Made by a program: the position numbers and the translations under genes. Below the pieces are notes generated by a model. That model was not told the origin of the DNA, did no database searches, and saw only the letters and a program-made list of their open reading frames with translations. Positions 45,331-55,505 of a stretch of DNA of 64,000 nucleotides are shown piece after piece. The DNA comes from Nitrobacteraceae bacterium AZCC 1564. GTDB lineage: Bacteria > Pseudomonadota > Alphaproteobacteria > Rhizobiales > Xanthobacteraceae. The stretch spans positions 3,301,001 through 3,365,000 of the forward strand of contig JBAGRR010000001.1 in NCBI GenBank assembly GCA_036924835.1, given 5' to 3'. Position 1 is the first letter of the stretch. The number at the start of each line of letters is the position of its first letter.

Positions 45331-46992
45331 TTACTTGGTGATGTCGACGTCCTTGGTTTCCGGCAGGAAGAAGAATCCGATCACCACCGTCGCAAGCGCG
45401 AAGATCACCGGATACCAGAGACCGGCGTAGATATCGCCTGTGGAGGCCACGATGGCGAATGCGGTCGCCGGCAAGAGACCGCCGAACCAGCCGTTACCGA
45501 TGTGATAGGGCAGCGACATCGAGGTATAACGGATGCGGGTCGGGAACAGTTCGACCAGCATCGCAGCGATCGGGCCGTAAACCATGGTGACGTAGATCAC
45601 CAGAATGAACAGGAGCCCGATAACGGCCGCCACCTGAGGTCTAAAGATGTCGAACGGATGCGACATCTTCACGATGCCCGCATTGCCGGCCTTCGGATAG
45701 CCAGCCTCTGCGATCGCCGCTGCAACAAGCGGGTTCGATGTCTTGGCATCGGTGTAAGGTACTTCCTTGCCGTTCACCATGACCTTCACCCCAGATCCTG
45801 CCGGGCCAGGCACGGTCGAGTACTTGACCGATGACTGAGCCAGGAAGGCGCGGGCGGTATCGCACGGGGCTGAAAAGACGCGTGTGCCCACGGGGTTGAA
45901 CAAGTCACCGCATCCCTTCGGATCGGCCACCACTTCTACCTTTGTCGTCTCAATCGCCTTTTCCAGCGCCGGGTTGGCGTTGGTCGTGATCATGCGGAAG
46001 ATCGGGAAGAAGGTGAGGGCGGCGATGAGGCAGCCCGCGAGGATGATCGGCTTGCGACCAATCTTGTCCGACAATGCGCCGAACACGATGAAGAAGCCGG
46101 TGCCGAGCAACAGTGACCATGCGACCAGCAGGTTGGAAGTATAGCCGTCGACCTTCAGAATCGATTGCAGGAAGAACAGCGCGTAGAACTGGCCCGTGTA
46201 CCAGACCACGCCCTGGCCCATCACGCCGCCGAGCAGTGCGATCAGCACGATCTTCGCGTTGCTCCAGTTGGCGAAGGCTTCCGTCAACGGGGCTTTCGAA
46301 CCCCTGCCCTCGTCCTTCATGCGCTGGAACACAGGCGACTCATTCAGGCGCAGACGAATCCAGACCGAGATGCCGAGCAGCAGCACGGACACCAGGAACG
46401 GGATGCGCCAGCCCCAGGCTGTAAAGTCAGCTTCGCCGATGATCGTGCGTGTGAACAAAATGACGAGCAGCGAGAGGAACAAGCCGAGCGTTGCGGTGGT
46501 CTGGATGAAGGAGGTGTAGTAACCGCGTTTGCCCATCGGGGAATGTTCGGCGACGTAAGTTGCGGCACCGCCATACTCACCGCCAAGCGCCAGGCCCTGC
46601 AGCAGCCGGAGCGCGATCAAAATGATCGGCGCCGCGATACCGATCGTGGCTGCGTTCGGGAGCATGCCGACGATAAAGGTCGACAGACCCATGATCAGGA
46701 TCGTGACCAGGAAGGTGTACTTGCGGCCGACGATGTCACCGACGCGACCAAAGACAATCGCGCCGAACGGGCGAACGAGGAAGCCCGCCGCAAAGGCCAG
46801 CAGGGCGAAGATATCACGCGTTGCGGGTGGATAGGCGCTGAAGAATTGTGCGCCAATAATCGCCGCAAGAGATCCGTAGAGATAAAAATCGTACCATTCG
46901 AATACAGTGCCGAGCGATGACGCAAGGATAACGAAACGTTCGTCCTTGGTCATGCCGGTCGCCTTGGACGACGTCGTCGTAAGCGTTGCCAT
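45331..46992 (-). CDS. MHS-type MFS transporter (metabolite:proton symporter)
   Basis: 553 residues, twelve membrane helices. MHS signatures: ASSLGTVFEWYDFYLYGSLA (part: FEWYDFYLYGSL), GRVGDIVGRKYTF, LRLLQGLALGGEYGGAA, SDKIGRKPII and YGPIAAMLVELFPTRIRYT (part). A large insert of about 110 residues between helices 8 and 9 (from NANPALEKAIETTK to MSHPFDIF), with two cysteines, faces the periplasm. The family imports carboxylates or osmolytes. ATG 46992 is after GGGGAGCTTCAATA; the frame open to 47214 is not credible. Divergent from a LuxR-type response regulator. Confidence 0.9.
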   Translation of the reverse strand: MATLTTTSSKATGMTKDERFVILASSLGTVFEWYDFYLYGSLAAIIGAQFFSAYPPATRDIFALLAFAAGFLVRPFGAIVFGRVGDIVGRKYTFLVTILIMGLSTFIVGMLPNAATIGIAAPIILIALRLLQGLALGGEYGGAATYVAEHSPMGKRGYYTSFIQTTATLGLFLSLLVILFTRTIIGEADFTAWGWRIPFLVSVLLLGISVWIRLRLNESPVFQRMKDEGRGSKAPLTEAFANWSNAKIVLIALLGGVMGQGVVWYTGQFYALFFLQSILKVDGYTSNLLVAWSLLLGTGFFIVFGALSDKIGRKPIILAGCLIAALTFFPIFRMITTNANPALEKAIETTKVEVVADPKGCGDLFNPVGTRVFSAPCDTARAFLAQSSVKYSTVPGPAGSGVKVMVNGKEVPYTDAKTSNPLVAAAIAEAGYPKAGNAGIVKMSHPFDIFRPQVAAVIGLLFILVIYVTMVYGPIAAMLVELFPTRIRYTSMSLPYHIGNGWFGGLLPATAFAIVASTGDIYAGLWYPVIFALATVVIGFFFLPETKDVDITK

Positions 46993-47274
46993 TATTGAAG
47001 CTCCCCGATTGTTTCCCGAAAAATCAGCGTCCACGCGTCGGTCTTTCCGCCGGCTTTCAATGTGCGAGACGTTTGCAAACACGGTAACATCGGCGTGAAA
47101 TATCCCCATATAAGACTTTTGGACGTGTGAACTGCTCGCCTCTGCTACGGTGCGATGCACAATGACAGCGAGGCGCGCTTCTCGACTTGCCAGAGCGGAA
47201 AGGTCGGTGAACACTTGATTTGCTCGATCCGTCAGGCCACTCAGACGATCCAGTCACGTTCTCGCGCGGGATAA

Positions 47275-47946
47275 ATGAACGCAGTTTCCAGCACCCATCT
47301 CGTCATCGCTGACGACCATCCGCTCTTCCGGGACGCGCTGCGACAAGCCGTCGCGACCGTTGTGGCTTCTGCAAAGATCAACGAGGCAGGGTCTTTCGAA
47401 GAACTAACGGCGTTGCTGGAGCGCGAGACCGATGTCGACCTGATCCTGCTTGATCTGTCGATGCCAGGAATCAGCGGGTTTTCCGGGCTGATTTATTTGC
47501 GCGCACAGTTCCCCGCGATTCCCGTGGTGATCGTGTCCGCTAGTGATGACGCGGCAACCATTCGCCGCTCGATGGATTTCGGCGCATCCGGATTTATCCC
47601 GAAGCGATTCGGCGTTGAGACGCTGCGCGATGCGATCGGGAAGGTGATGAACGGCGATGTGTGGATCCCGGCCGACGTAGATATTTCTGCGGCAGCCGAC
47701 CCTGACATGACCAAATTGCGTGACCGGCTGGTGACGTTGACCCCGCAGCAGGTGCGGGTGCTGATGATGCTGTCAGAGGGATTGCTCAACAAGCAGATCG
47801 CCTACGAACTCGGGGTCTCGGAAGCGACCATCAAGGCGCACGTGTCGGCGATTCTGCAAAAGCTCGGGGTCGAGAGCCGGACGCAGGCCGTGATCGCCGC
47901 CGCGAAAATTGCCGGCGGGCAATGGCGCCAAGGTGAGTCTTCGTAA
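47275..47946 (+). CDS. LuxR/FixJ-type response regulator (CrbR-like)
   Basis: 223 residues: receiver domain (ADDHPLF acidic pocket, phosphorylated Asp60 in LILLDLSMPG, lysine in FIPKRFG) and a C-terminal LuxR helix-turn-helix (LTPQQVRVLMMLSEGLLNKQ, SEATIKAHVSAILQKLGV). Family NarL/FixJ. The SSF-kinase gene converges on it 25 nt away, and the two resemble the CrbS/CrbR acetate-responsive pair. It is divergent from the MHS transporter, a plausible target across a 282-bp gap. Confidence 0.92.
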   Translation: MNAVSSTHLVIADDHPLFRDALRQAVATVVASAKINEAGSFEELTALLERETDVDLILLDLSMPGISGFSGLIYLRAQFPAIPVVIVSASDDAATIRRSMDFGASGFIPKRFGVETLRDAIGKVMNGDVWIPADVDISAAADPDMTKLRDRLVTLTPQQVRVLMMLSEGLLNKQIAYELGVSEATIKAHVSAILQKLGVESRTQAVIAAAKIAGGQWRQGESS

Positions 47947-47971
47947 AGGCGAGCCGTCGTAAGTAAGCGCG

Positions 47972-50900
47972 TTATTCGGCCGCGACCATTTGCTGTGTGC
48001 GCCACTGGGCGAGCAACGCGCGTAAAGCGGCTGGCTTTAGCGGCTTGTTGAGCACGACAATATTGTCCTCGCGCGCGGCGTCGCGCACATGCGGGCTGCG
48101 GTCGGCGGTGATCAAGATCGCCGGGATGGATTGGCCGAACTTCTGGCGGATGTCGCGGATCGCGGCGATGCCATTGCCGCGATCGAGATGATAGTCGACC
48201 AGCAGTCCGGTCACGCGCTCGCCCGAGGCTGCAATGGCTTCTGCAGCGGATGTCGGATCGACAGCAGCGATGACTTTGGCGTCCCAACCTGTGAGCAATG
48301 TCCTCATGCCATCGAGGATGGCCCGGTCGTTCTCGATACATACGATGAGCGTACCGCTCATGGGTGTTTGTGTCGAAATATTGGTTCCGGAGAGCGCGGC
48401 CGTAAATGTCACGCTCTTTGCAATCGGCATCATCACGGAGAAGCGCGAGCCGCCGCTGCGGTTCGAATCGACGGCGATGCCATGATTGAGTACGCGGGCC
48501 AGTCGCTCCACGATCGAGAGGCCGAGTCCCAGTCCGCGCGCGATGCGGGCTCCTTGGTCGAGGCGATGAAATTCCTTGAAGATCTCGCTGCGCTTTAAAA
48601 TCGGAATGCCGAGCCCCGTATCGTAGATGCTCATCTCTAACGATGTTCCCTTGCGCCGGCAGCCGACGAGTACGCGCCCCTTAGGCGTGTATTTAATGGC
48701 GTTCGAGATCAGGTTCTGCAGCAGCCGCCGCAGCATCACGCGGTCGGACGAGACGGCCAGTGAGCACGGCACGAATGTCAGTTTGAGCTTCCGTGCGCGC
48801 GCGATGGGGGAGAACTCGACCTCGAGTGAGCGCATGAGGTCACCGATCTTGAAGCTGGTGATCGAAGGTGTCATCGCGCCGGAATCCAGGCGCGAAATGT
48901 CGAGCAGGGCGCCGAGGATCTCTTCGATGGCTTCGAGGGAATCGTCGATATTGCCGACGAGCCGCGCGTCTTCTCCGCCGTTCTGCCGCTCGACCAGACT
49001 GGTGACGTAAAGCCTCGCTGCATTCAGCGGCTGCAGGATGTCGTGACTGGCCGCGGCGAGAAAGCGGGTCTTGGAAATATTGGCCTCTTCTGCGGTGCTC
49101 TTGGCCAGCGCCAGCTCGCTATTGAGACGGGTCAGTTCTTCAGTGCGTTCCCGAACACGTCGCTCAAGCGTTGCGTTGGCGCGTTCAAGCGCTTCCGCGG
49201 CCTCGAAGCTCGGTGTGACGTCGGAGAACGTGATGACCAGCGCGCCGCCCGGCATCCGGTTGGCACGCACCTCGACCACCATGTTGCGGTCCGTCAAGCG
49301 TTCAAGATAGGGCTCTCCCTCTGTCGTGTAGGCGGCGATCCGCCGTTCGAGCGCGGCTTGATCGATGTGGTTGCTTGTATTTCCCTTGTTGCCGATGAAT
49401 TCGAGAATTTCGGTCAGCGGAATCCCAATCTGGGTGTATTGCGCGGGAAGATCGAGAATTTCGCCAAATTGCCGGTTCGAAGTGATGAGCTGCAGTTCGG
49501 GGTTAAACACGGCGATGCCTTGACGCACGTGGTTGAGCGCCGTTTGCAACATCTCGCGGTTGAAGTGGAGGGCCGCATGAGCGTCGTCGAGAAGCTTTAG
49601 CGCGGCCTTTGCGGACACGGCGCGCTTGCGCAGCAAAAGCGACAGCACGAGCCGCGACGACGCTGCGCCGATCGATGAAGCAATCAGGTGTTCAGCGTGA
49701 CGAAGCAACTGGAAATCGGCGGGCGCGGTGCGTTCAAGGCTGACGCGGTGCCGCGTGGCGAAGGTTTCGAATGATAATTGCGCCCGTTCCGGTCCGAGAT
49801 ATTGGGCCACCGTGCTTAGAAGGTCTTGCACAGTGACTGTCGTTCGCCACCGCATGAAGCTTGGTGCGATCGGCGCGAGTTCGTTGGGGACGAATACGTC
49901 CGCCTGCACGCGTTCGATCGAGGTCGGCTGACGCCACAGCGACATCACGACATAGGTCAAGACATTGAGCGAAAGACTCCACAGCACACCATGGATAAGG
50001 GGAGGCATCTCGGTGCCGAGCAGGGCCTGAGGCCGCAACGCTGCAATTCCGAACAATCCTTCGTTCAGCCACAACGTTCCGAGTGGGTCGACATCGGCAA
50101 AGCTCGGCAGGAACAGTGTATAGGCCCATACCGCGAAACCCATCAGCATGCCGCCAATCGCGCCTTGGGCGGTTGCGCGGCGCCAGAACAAACCGCCGAG
50201 AAAGGCTGGAGCGAGCTGCGCAATGGCCGCGAATGAAAGCAGCCCGATGGCAGCGAGCTGGGCATTCCCGAGCGCATGATAGTACAGGTAGGCCATCGCC
50301 ATGATGGCGAAGATCGCGACGCGGCGGACAGTGAGAAGAAAGCCGCCGAAATTGGGCTTGCCACCCTGGGACGCAGGCCGCAATACGAGCGGCATCACCA
50401 TGTCGTTCGATACCATGATGGCCAGCGCAACGCATTCCACGATCACCATGGCTGTCGCGGCGGATAATCCGCCGACAAAGACCGCAACGCTGAGAAATGT
50501 TGCTCCCGCCGAGATCGGCAATGCGAGCACGTACATGTCGCTATCGACCGCGCCGAACGGGAACGTAATGAGGCCCGCCAGCGCGATCGGGATGACAAAC
50601 AGGTTGATCGCGATCAGATAGAGCGGGAAAAGCCACCGCGCGCGGCGAACTTCGGCGTCGGAAGAATTCTCAACCACGCTGACATGAAACTGCCGCGGCA
50701 GGAGCATGATGGCGAGGAACGATAGCAGCGTCATCGCGATGAAATTGCCGATGGACGGCGTCGTCTGGATCGCACGGGCGGCTTCCGGCGTCTTCAGGGC
50801 GCGTTCGATCAGCTCGGTCGGCCCGAACATGTAGAAGGTGACGAAGGCGCCTGCCGCGAGGAAGGCCACCAGCTTGACCAGAGATTCGGTTGCCACAGCC

Positions 50901-51475
50901 AACATCAGGCCGTGTTGATGTTCGGTGGCGTCGGCTTGGCGTGTTCCGAACAATACCGCGAACACGGCGAGCGTGATGGTGACGATGAGCGCGATGTCGC
51001 CGATGTAGGGGATGCTGGAGACGTCCTGATTCTGGTTAAGGATAGTCTCCAGCGACGACGCGACAGCTTTGAGCTGAAGTGCGATGTAAGGCACGGAGCC
51101 GATGATGGCGATGCCTGCGGCGGTCGCTGCGACGGCTTGGCTCTTGCCGTATCGTGCAGCAATGAAGTCAGCGATCGAGGTGATGTTCTGCGATTTTGCA
51201 AGGTGGATGACGCGCATCAGGAGCGGCGTGCAGCACGCCAGCATCAGGATCGGCCCCACATAGATCGCCAGGAATTCGATGCTGGTCCGGGTCGCCAGGC
51301 CAACCGAGCCGAAGAACGTCCAGGATGTGCAATAGATCGCAAGCGACAGCGGATAGATGAATGTGCCGAGGCGGCCGCGCTGGGACTGCGTCAGCCGCTC
51401 GCCGTAGCTGGCAACGACGAACAGGAAGCCGATGTAGCCGAACGCGGCTGCGATCACGCCCCAGTCATGCAGCAT
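47972..51475 (-). CDS. SSF-PAS hybrid sensor histidine kinase with receiver (CrbS-like)
   Basis: 1167 residues. Residues 1 to about 500 form a sodium:solute symporter domain with about 13 helices (YGERLTQSQRGRLG, FIAARYGKSQAVAA, PLVLRPASQGGKP). A PAS domain begins near 647 (HVRQGIAVFNPELQLITSN). Then a coiled coil, the H-box ASHDILQPLNAARLY (His811), N-box NLISNAIKYTPKG, G1 DTGLGIP, G2 GLGLGLSIV and a receiver with Asp1094 in LLVDYHLDRGNG and Lys in LNKPLKP. Such fusions (CrbS, CbrA) couple transport or sensing of a carboxylate to signalling. ATG 51475 follows AAGGAGCAATTTG. Probable partner of the adjacent response regulator. Confidence 0.92.
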   Translation of the reverse strand: MLHDWGVIAAAFGYIGFLFVVASYGERLTQSQRGRLGTFIYPLSLAIYCTSWTFFGSVGLATRTSIEFLAIYVGPILMLACCTPLLMRVIHLAKSQNITSIADFIAARYGKSQAVAATAAGIAIIGSVPYIALQLKAVASSLETILNQNQDVSSIPYIGDIALIVTITLAVFAVLFGTRQADATEHQHGLMLAVATESLVKLVAFLAAGAFVTFYMFGPTELIERALKTPEAARAIQTTPSIGNFIAMTLLSFLAIMLLPRQFHVSVVENSSDAEVRRARWLFPLYLIAINLFVIPIALAGLITFPFGAVDSDMYVLALPISAGATFLSVAVFVGGLSAATAMVIVECVALAIMVSNDMVMPLVLRPASQGGKPNFGGFLLTVRRVAIFAIMAMAYLYYHALGNAQLAAIGLLSFAAIAQLAPAFLGGLFWRRATAQGAIGGMLMGFAVWAYTLFLPSFADVDPLGTLWLNEGLFGIAALRPQALLGTEMPPLIHGVLWSLSLNVLTYVVMSLWRQPTSIERVQADVFVPNELAPIAPSFMRWRTTVTVQDLLSTVAQYLGPERAQLSFETFATRHRVSLERTAPADFQLLRHAEHLIASSIGAASSRLVLSLLLRKRAVSAKAALKLLDDAHAALHFNREMLQTALNHVRQGIAVFNPELQLITSNRQFGEILDLPAQYTQIGIPLTEILEFIGNKGNTSNHIDQAALERRIAAYTTEGEPYLERLTDRNMVVEVRANRMPGGALVITFSDVTPSFEAAEALERANATLERRVRERTEELTRLNSELALAKSTAEEANISKTRFLAAASHDILQPLNAARLYVTSLVERQNGGEDARLVGNIDDSLEAIEEILGALLDISRLDSGAMTPSITSFKIGDLMRSLEVEFSPIARARKLKLTFVPCSLAVSSDRVMLRRLLQNLISNAIKYTPKGRVLVGCRRKGTSLEMSIYDTGLGIPILKRSEIFKEFHRLDQGARIARGLGLGLSIVERLARVLNHGIAVDSNRSGGSRFSVMMPIAKSVTFTAALSGTNISTQTPMSGTLIVCIENDRAILDGMRTLLTGWDAKVIAAVDPTSAAEAIAASGERVTGLLVDYHLDRGNGIAAIRDIRQKFGQSIPAILITADRSPHVRDAAREDNIVVLNKPLKPAALRALLAQWRTQQMVAAE

Positions 51476-51693
51476 CAAATTGCTCCTTCTGGGTCTTTAG
51501 CCCTTCTGGAGACTTTACCCGGCCCGCGCGTCCGGCGCATCGATTTTGGCGTTTATCCGGCTGCGCTAAGGCTCTCTCAGCAGGCCAAGGACGCGCAGGT
51601 TGCGTCGCAGCGTGACCGCTGGATGTGGCGCCGAACTTACTCGTCCGGCGCTACGTGCGTTATTTGGTAAGTGGAACGCTTACTCCGCCGCCA

Positions 51694-52920
51694 TTATTCA
51701 GCAGCCATGGGCTTGGCGTGCAAGGGCAGGCCAAGACGTTCCCACACTTGCACCAGGGCTTCGGCGAGCTCGTCGATCAGTGCGTCATCGTGGTAAGGCG
51801 ACGGCGTGATACGGAGTCGTTCCTTTCCCTTGGGAACGGTCGGGTAATTGATCGGCTGAATATAGATGCCGTGCTCTTCGAGCAGGATATCGCAGGCCTG
51901 CTTGCAGCGCTCAGGGTCGCCGACAAACAGCGGTACAATGTGCGTGTCGCTCGACATTACCGGGAGACCCGCTGCAGTGAGGATCGCCTTCACGCGCGCA
52001 GCGCGATCCTGATGACGCTCACGTTCCCAGGTCGACGTTTTCAGATGCTTGATCGCGGCGGTCGCGGCTGCACAAACAGCCGGCGGAAGTGCGGTGGTGA
52101 AGATGAAACCAGGGGCGTAAGAGCGCACCGCGTCCACCAGCTTGGCGCTGCCGGCGATATAGCCGCCGAGGCAACCAAAGGCCTTGGCCAATGTGCCTTC
52201 CAGCACATCGATGCGGTGCATGACCCCGTCGCGCTCGGCAATGCCGCCGCCGCGGGGACCATACATGCCGACGGCATGGACTTCATCCACATAGGTCATC
52301 GCGCCGTAGCGCTCGGCGAGATCGCAGAACTTCGCGAGCGGCGCCACATCGCCGTCCATCGAGTAAAGGCTCTCGCAGACGATCAGGGTCGGGCGGCCGG
52401 CATTCGCGATCAGCAATTCTTCCAGGTGCGCGACGTCGTTGTGGCGGAAGATGATGTAGGGGATGCCTGACTGGCGAATGCCCTCGATCATCGAGTTGTG
52501 GTTCAGCGCGTCGGATAGGATCAGGCAGTTCGGGATCAGCTTCGCGATCGTCGCGATGCCGGTCTGGTTGGAGACGTACCCTGAGGTGAAGATGAGAGCG
52601 GCTTCCTTGCCGTGCAGATCGGCCAGCTCTTCCTCAAGCTTGATCAGCGAATGGTTGGTGCCCGCGATGTTGCGGGTGCCGCCCGCGCCGGTGCCGACGC
52701 GGGTCGCGGTCTCGACCATGGCGCCCACCACCTTCGGGTGCTGACCCATGCCGAGGTAATCGTTCGAGCACCAGATGGCGACGTTGCGTTCCCCCTTTGG
52801 GGAGTGCCAGACGGCATGGGGAAAACGGCCTGCGATGCGCTCGAGATCTGCGAATACGCGATAGCGCCTTTCGTTATGCAGCTTATCGAGGGCGTCGCCG
52901 AAGAACTTATTGTAATCCAT
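51694..52920 (-). CDS. hemA: 5-aminolevulinate synthase
   Basis: 408 residues, the usual length. Substrate and PLP residues: [19 protein letters not shown] (part), [41 protein letters not shown] and the PLP lysine in [14 protein letters not shown]. It condenses glycine and succinyl-CoA, the alphaproteobacterial route to heme. Matches demand from the cox genes in the window. ATG 52920 after AGGAAATTTGTG; an upstream start adds 16 residues. The lineage often carries a second copy. Confidence 0.95.
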   Translation of the reverse strand: MDYNKFFGDALDKLHNERRYRVFADLERIAGRFPHAVWHSPKGERNVAIWCSNDYLGMGQHPKVVGAMVETATRVGTGAGGTRNIAGTNHSLIKLEEELADLHGKEAALIFTSGYVSNQTGIATIAKLIPNCLILSDALNHNSMIEGIRQSGIPYIIFRHNDVAHLEELLIANAGRPTLIVCESLYSMDGDVAPLAKFCDLAERYGAMTYVDEVHAVGMYGPRGGGIAERDGVMHRIDVLEGTLAKAFGCLGGYIAGSAKLVDAVRSYAPGFIFTTALPPAVCAAATAAIKHLKTSTWERERHQDRAARVKAILTAAGLPVMSSDTHIVPLFVGDPERCKQACDILLEEHGIYIQPINYPTVPKGKERLRITPSPYHDDALIDELAEALVQVWERLGLPLHAKPMAAE

Positions 52921-52945
52921 CACAAATTTCCTGGATGGGAACTCA

Positions 52946-52994
52946 AAAAAGACGGTCTGAACCCCCAAGGCGCAGGCTGTCGCAGGGTCTTTTT
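52946..52994. other. possible terminator or leader hairpin between MBL gene and hemA
   Basis: AAAAAGAC / GTCTTTTT, an 8-bp A/T-ended stem with a 33-nt loop, symmetrical on both strands. It lies downstream of the metallohydrolase and 26 nt before hemA. The long loop makes it weak; a termination or leader role is only possible. Confidence 0.3.
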
Positions 52995-53079
52995 AGAGCT
53001 TTTCCAGGTTTAATGTCGAGGCGGATTTCGCCGGGCGGCTATGTCACTTTGTCCAACCGCGGACGGCCAAGAGGGGCGT

Positions 53080-54144
53080 TCAAGTAGCCCGGAAGCGGAG
53101 CACGCCGTCCATGTCCAACTCCGATGCCAGCCGGCCCTGCACCAGCATGTAGTTGACGTGGGCAATCAGCTCGCCAGCGGCGAAACCGGTCTGGTGGGCA
53201 TCGAGTACGTGCTTGTGAAACACCACCGGCACCAGCTCCGCGGATGTCTTAGGCGTCTCCGTACAGGCCTTGGCGATCAGCTGGCACCGCTCCTCATGGT
53301 GATCGGCGAGCTGCTTGATGCGAGCTTTGACACCGTAGAAAGGTACGCCGTGCCCGGGCAAAACAAGCACATCGTCAGGGAGCTCATGCCCAAGCTCAGC
53401 GAGAGACACGAGATATTCGCCAAGGGAATTGGCATCGGGTTCGACGGCCCAGACGCTGACGTTGGGCGAAATCTTGCTCAGGACCTGATCGGCCGACAGG
53501 AAAATCTTGTCAGCTTCGCAATAGAGCATCACCTGATCGAGCGCGTGTCCGCCGCCGGTGATCACCTTGAAGGTCCGTGATCCGATCACGACATCGTCGC
53601 CCTTCGAGAGGCGATGGTACGACGCTGGAAGGATCGAGACGCGCTTGAGATAGTCCTGTCCGCGGCTGAGCAACTGCTCGGTGATGTTTTCATCCATTCC
53701 GTGACGGCGGAAAAACAGCCGCTGCGCCAGCTGGCGCTCTTCGGAGCCGCGATGCTGATAATAGGCGCTCTGCAGATACTCCACTTGCGACATGTGGAGC
53801 GGGCAGCCGAAGCGCTCGACGATCCACCCGGCCAAGCCGACATGATCGGGGTGTGCGTGGGTGACGATCAGCCGCGTGATGTTGAACGATTTCAGCGGGC
53901 CTTCAAACAACACTGTCCACGCGGCAATGGTGGCTTCATTGCCAAGGCCCGTGTCCACCATGGCCCAGCCATCGCCGTCGGCAATCAGATAGATGTTCAC
54001 GTGGTTGAGGCGAAACGGCAGCGCAAGCCGAATCCAGATCAGCCCAGGTGCAACTTCGATCACTTCATCCGGCTTCGGCGGCGTCTCAAAAGGATAACGC
54101 AGTCCGTCCGCCGCAGCGGGTGTTGTGGTCGTCTTTGTGTGCAT
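53080..54144 (-). CDS. MBL-fold metallohydrolase (RNase Z/glyoxalase II-like)
   Basis: 354 residues. Metal motif THAHPDH (H96, H98, D100, H101), VDTGLG before it, TGGGHALDQVMLY and LSADQVLSKISPN supplying later ligands (in part GGGHALDQ), and LVLPGHGVPFYG. The C-terminal helical extension (AELVPVVFHKHVLD, LIAHVNYMLVQGRL) is typical of the LACTB2-like hydrolase group. Substrate unknown; thioester or lactone hydrolysis is likely. Sits between bioB and hemA on the same strand with gaps of 132 and 159 nt. Confidence 0.87.
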   Translation of the reverse strand: MHTKTTTTPAAADGLRYPFETPPKPDEVIEVAPGLIWIRLALPFRLNHVNIYLIADGDGWAMVDTGLGNEATIAAWTVLFEGPLKSFNITRLIVTHAHPDHVGLAGWIVERFGCPLHMSQVEYLQSAYYQHRGSEERQLAQRLFFRRHGMDENITEQLLSRGQDYLKRVSILPASYHRLSKGDDVVIGSRTFKVITGGGHALDQVMLYCEADKIFLSADQVLSKISPNVSVWAVEPDANSLGEYLVSLAELGHELPDDVLVLPGHGVPFYGVKARIKQLADHHEERCQLIAKACTETPKTSAELVPVVFHKHVLDAHQTGFAAGELIAHVNYMLVQGRLASELDMDGVLRFRAT

Positions 54145-54276
54145 TGTCTCGCAATCGCTAAGGTCTCAACACCGGCTTAACGTGACAAACCCTACCACGC
54201 TAGCCGAAATTGACGCTGAGCAGTCGTTGGCGGCATGGCCGCCATGCGCTTGTTTGCGAGTTGCGTTTAAAACGGA

Positions 54277-55344
54277 TTACGCGGCGGTTGCCCCGTTCGC
54301 AGCCACGTTTGCGGGTGAGACTGCACCCGCCGGAACCGTGTCTTTCGCGTCATCGAGCTTCGACTTAATGCCAAGCCGATCCAGCAAGTTCGCGTCACGC
54401 ACCGTCTGGGGATTCTTGGTCGTCAGCAGCACGTCGCCGATGAAGATCGAATTCGCGCCGGCCACGAAACAAAGGGCCTGCAATTCGTCGGTCATGTACT
54501 GACGGCCCGCCGACAGGCGAACCACGCTCTTCGGCATCATGATGCGGGCAACCGCGACCATGCGCACAAGAGCAATCGGATCCGGCCGCTCGGCGGTATC
54601 GGCGACGGGTACGCCCTTCACCTCGTTCCACATATTGATCGGAACGCTCTCGGGATGCTCCGGAAGGTTGGCGAGCAGGGCCAGCATGCCGAGGCGGTCG
54701 TCGACCTGCTCGCCCATGCCGATGATGCCGCCGCAGCAGACTTTCAATCCGGCACCGCGCGCGTGAGCCAGCGTATCAATGCGATCCTGCATCGTGCGCG
54801 TGGTGATGATGTTGCCGTAGAACTCCGGCGAGGTGTCGACGTTGTGATTATAGAAATCGAGCCCGGCATCATGCAGCCGCGTCGCCTGAGCGGGCGTCAG
54901 CATGCCCAGCGTCACGCAGGTCTCCATGCCGAGATCTTTCACGGCGGTGACCATCTCGCACACTTTGTCGAGATCCTTGTCTTTCGGATTGCGCCAGGCT
55001 GCGGCCATGCAGAAGCGGCTGGCGCCGGCATCCTTCGCGCGTTGCGCGGTGGCCAGCACGTCGTCCTTGTCCATCAGCTTGGTCGCTTTCAAGCCGGTGT
55101 CGTATTTGGCACTCTGCGAGCAGTAGCCGCAGTCCTCGGGACAACCGCCGGTCTTGATGCTGAGCAGGCTCGCGGTTTCGACGTGGTTCGGATCGAAATT
55201 ACGGCGGTGAACGCTTTGAGCCTGGAAGATGAGATCGGAAAAAGGCAGATCATACAGCGCCTGCGCTTCCGCGCGCGTCCAATCGTGTCGTGGCGTGGTG
55301 GATGAATCCTTGCCGCCATTGATTGAAACCGGCGATGTGCTCAT
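54277..55344 (-). CDS. bioB: biotin synthase
   Basis: 355-residue radical-SAM enzyme. The 4Fe-4S motif is [16 protein letters not shown] (CxxxCxxC). Further signatures are [36 protein letters not shown] and VRLSAGRQ, the last holding the arginine ligand of the 2Fe-2S cluster. It inserts sulfur into dethiobiotin. ATG 55344 after AAAGGATCAGCGC. The other bio genes are not adjacent, so it is a solo bioB. No BioR-type TTATCTATAA box was seen upstream. Confidence 0.94.
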   Translation of the reverse strand: MSTSPVSINGGKDSSTTPRHDWTRAEAQALYDLPFSDLIFQAQSVHRRNFDPNHVETASLLSIKTGGCPEDCGYCSQSAKYDTGLKATKLMDKDDVLATAQRAKDAGASRFCMAAAWRNPKDKDLDKVCEMVTAVKDLGMETCVTLGMLTPAQATRLHDAGLDFYNHNVDTSPEFYGNIITTRTMQDRIDTLAHARGAGLKVCCGGIIGMGEQVDDRLGMLALLANLPEHPESVPINMWNEVKGVPVADTAERPDPIALVRMVAVARIMMPKSVVRLSAGRQYMTDELQALCFVAGANSIFIGDVLLTTKNPQTVRDANLLDRLGIKSKLDDAKDTVPAGAVSPANVAANGATAA

Positions 55345-55469
55345 GCGCTGATCCTTTGCACTTACGTTTATCGTCGCGCGGAAACACGTCCAGCGCGAGA
55401 TTCTGCCTATTTGAATTAGCAAGGATCACGGGCCCTAAGAAGAGTCAATCTGAAGGCCAGATCGGGTGG
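55345..55469. other. intergenic region upstream of bioB
   Basis: About 125 bp with no credible frame. Must hold the bioB promoter; no clear -35/-10 or BioR site seen. AT-rich at 55405-55440. Confidence 0.35.
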
Positions 55470-55501
55470 AACGCAGCCATGCCTGTCGGCATGGCTGCGT
55501 T
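55470..55501. other. strong hairpin before palindromic element 5
   Basis: 14-bp perfect stem AACGCAGCCATGCC / GGCATGGCTGCGTT with a TGTC loop. No T-run follows on the plus strand, nor a clear one on the minus. Ends 4 nt before element 5 and is not a member of that family by sequence. Confidence 0.6.
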
Positions 55502-55505
55502 GGGG

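Noticed and set aside
52921..53079. FixK/FNR box upstream of hemA
   Set aside because: No TTGAT-N4-ATCAA sequence in the gap.
55345..55470. BioR operator upstream of bioB
   Set aside because: No TTATCTATAA-like palindrome found.
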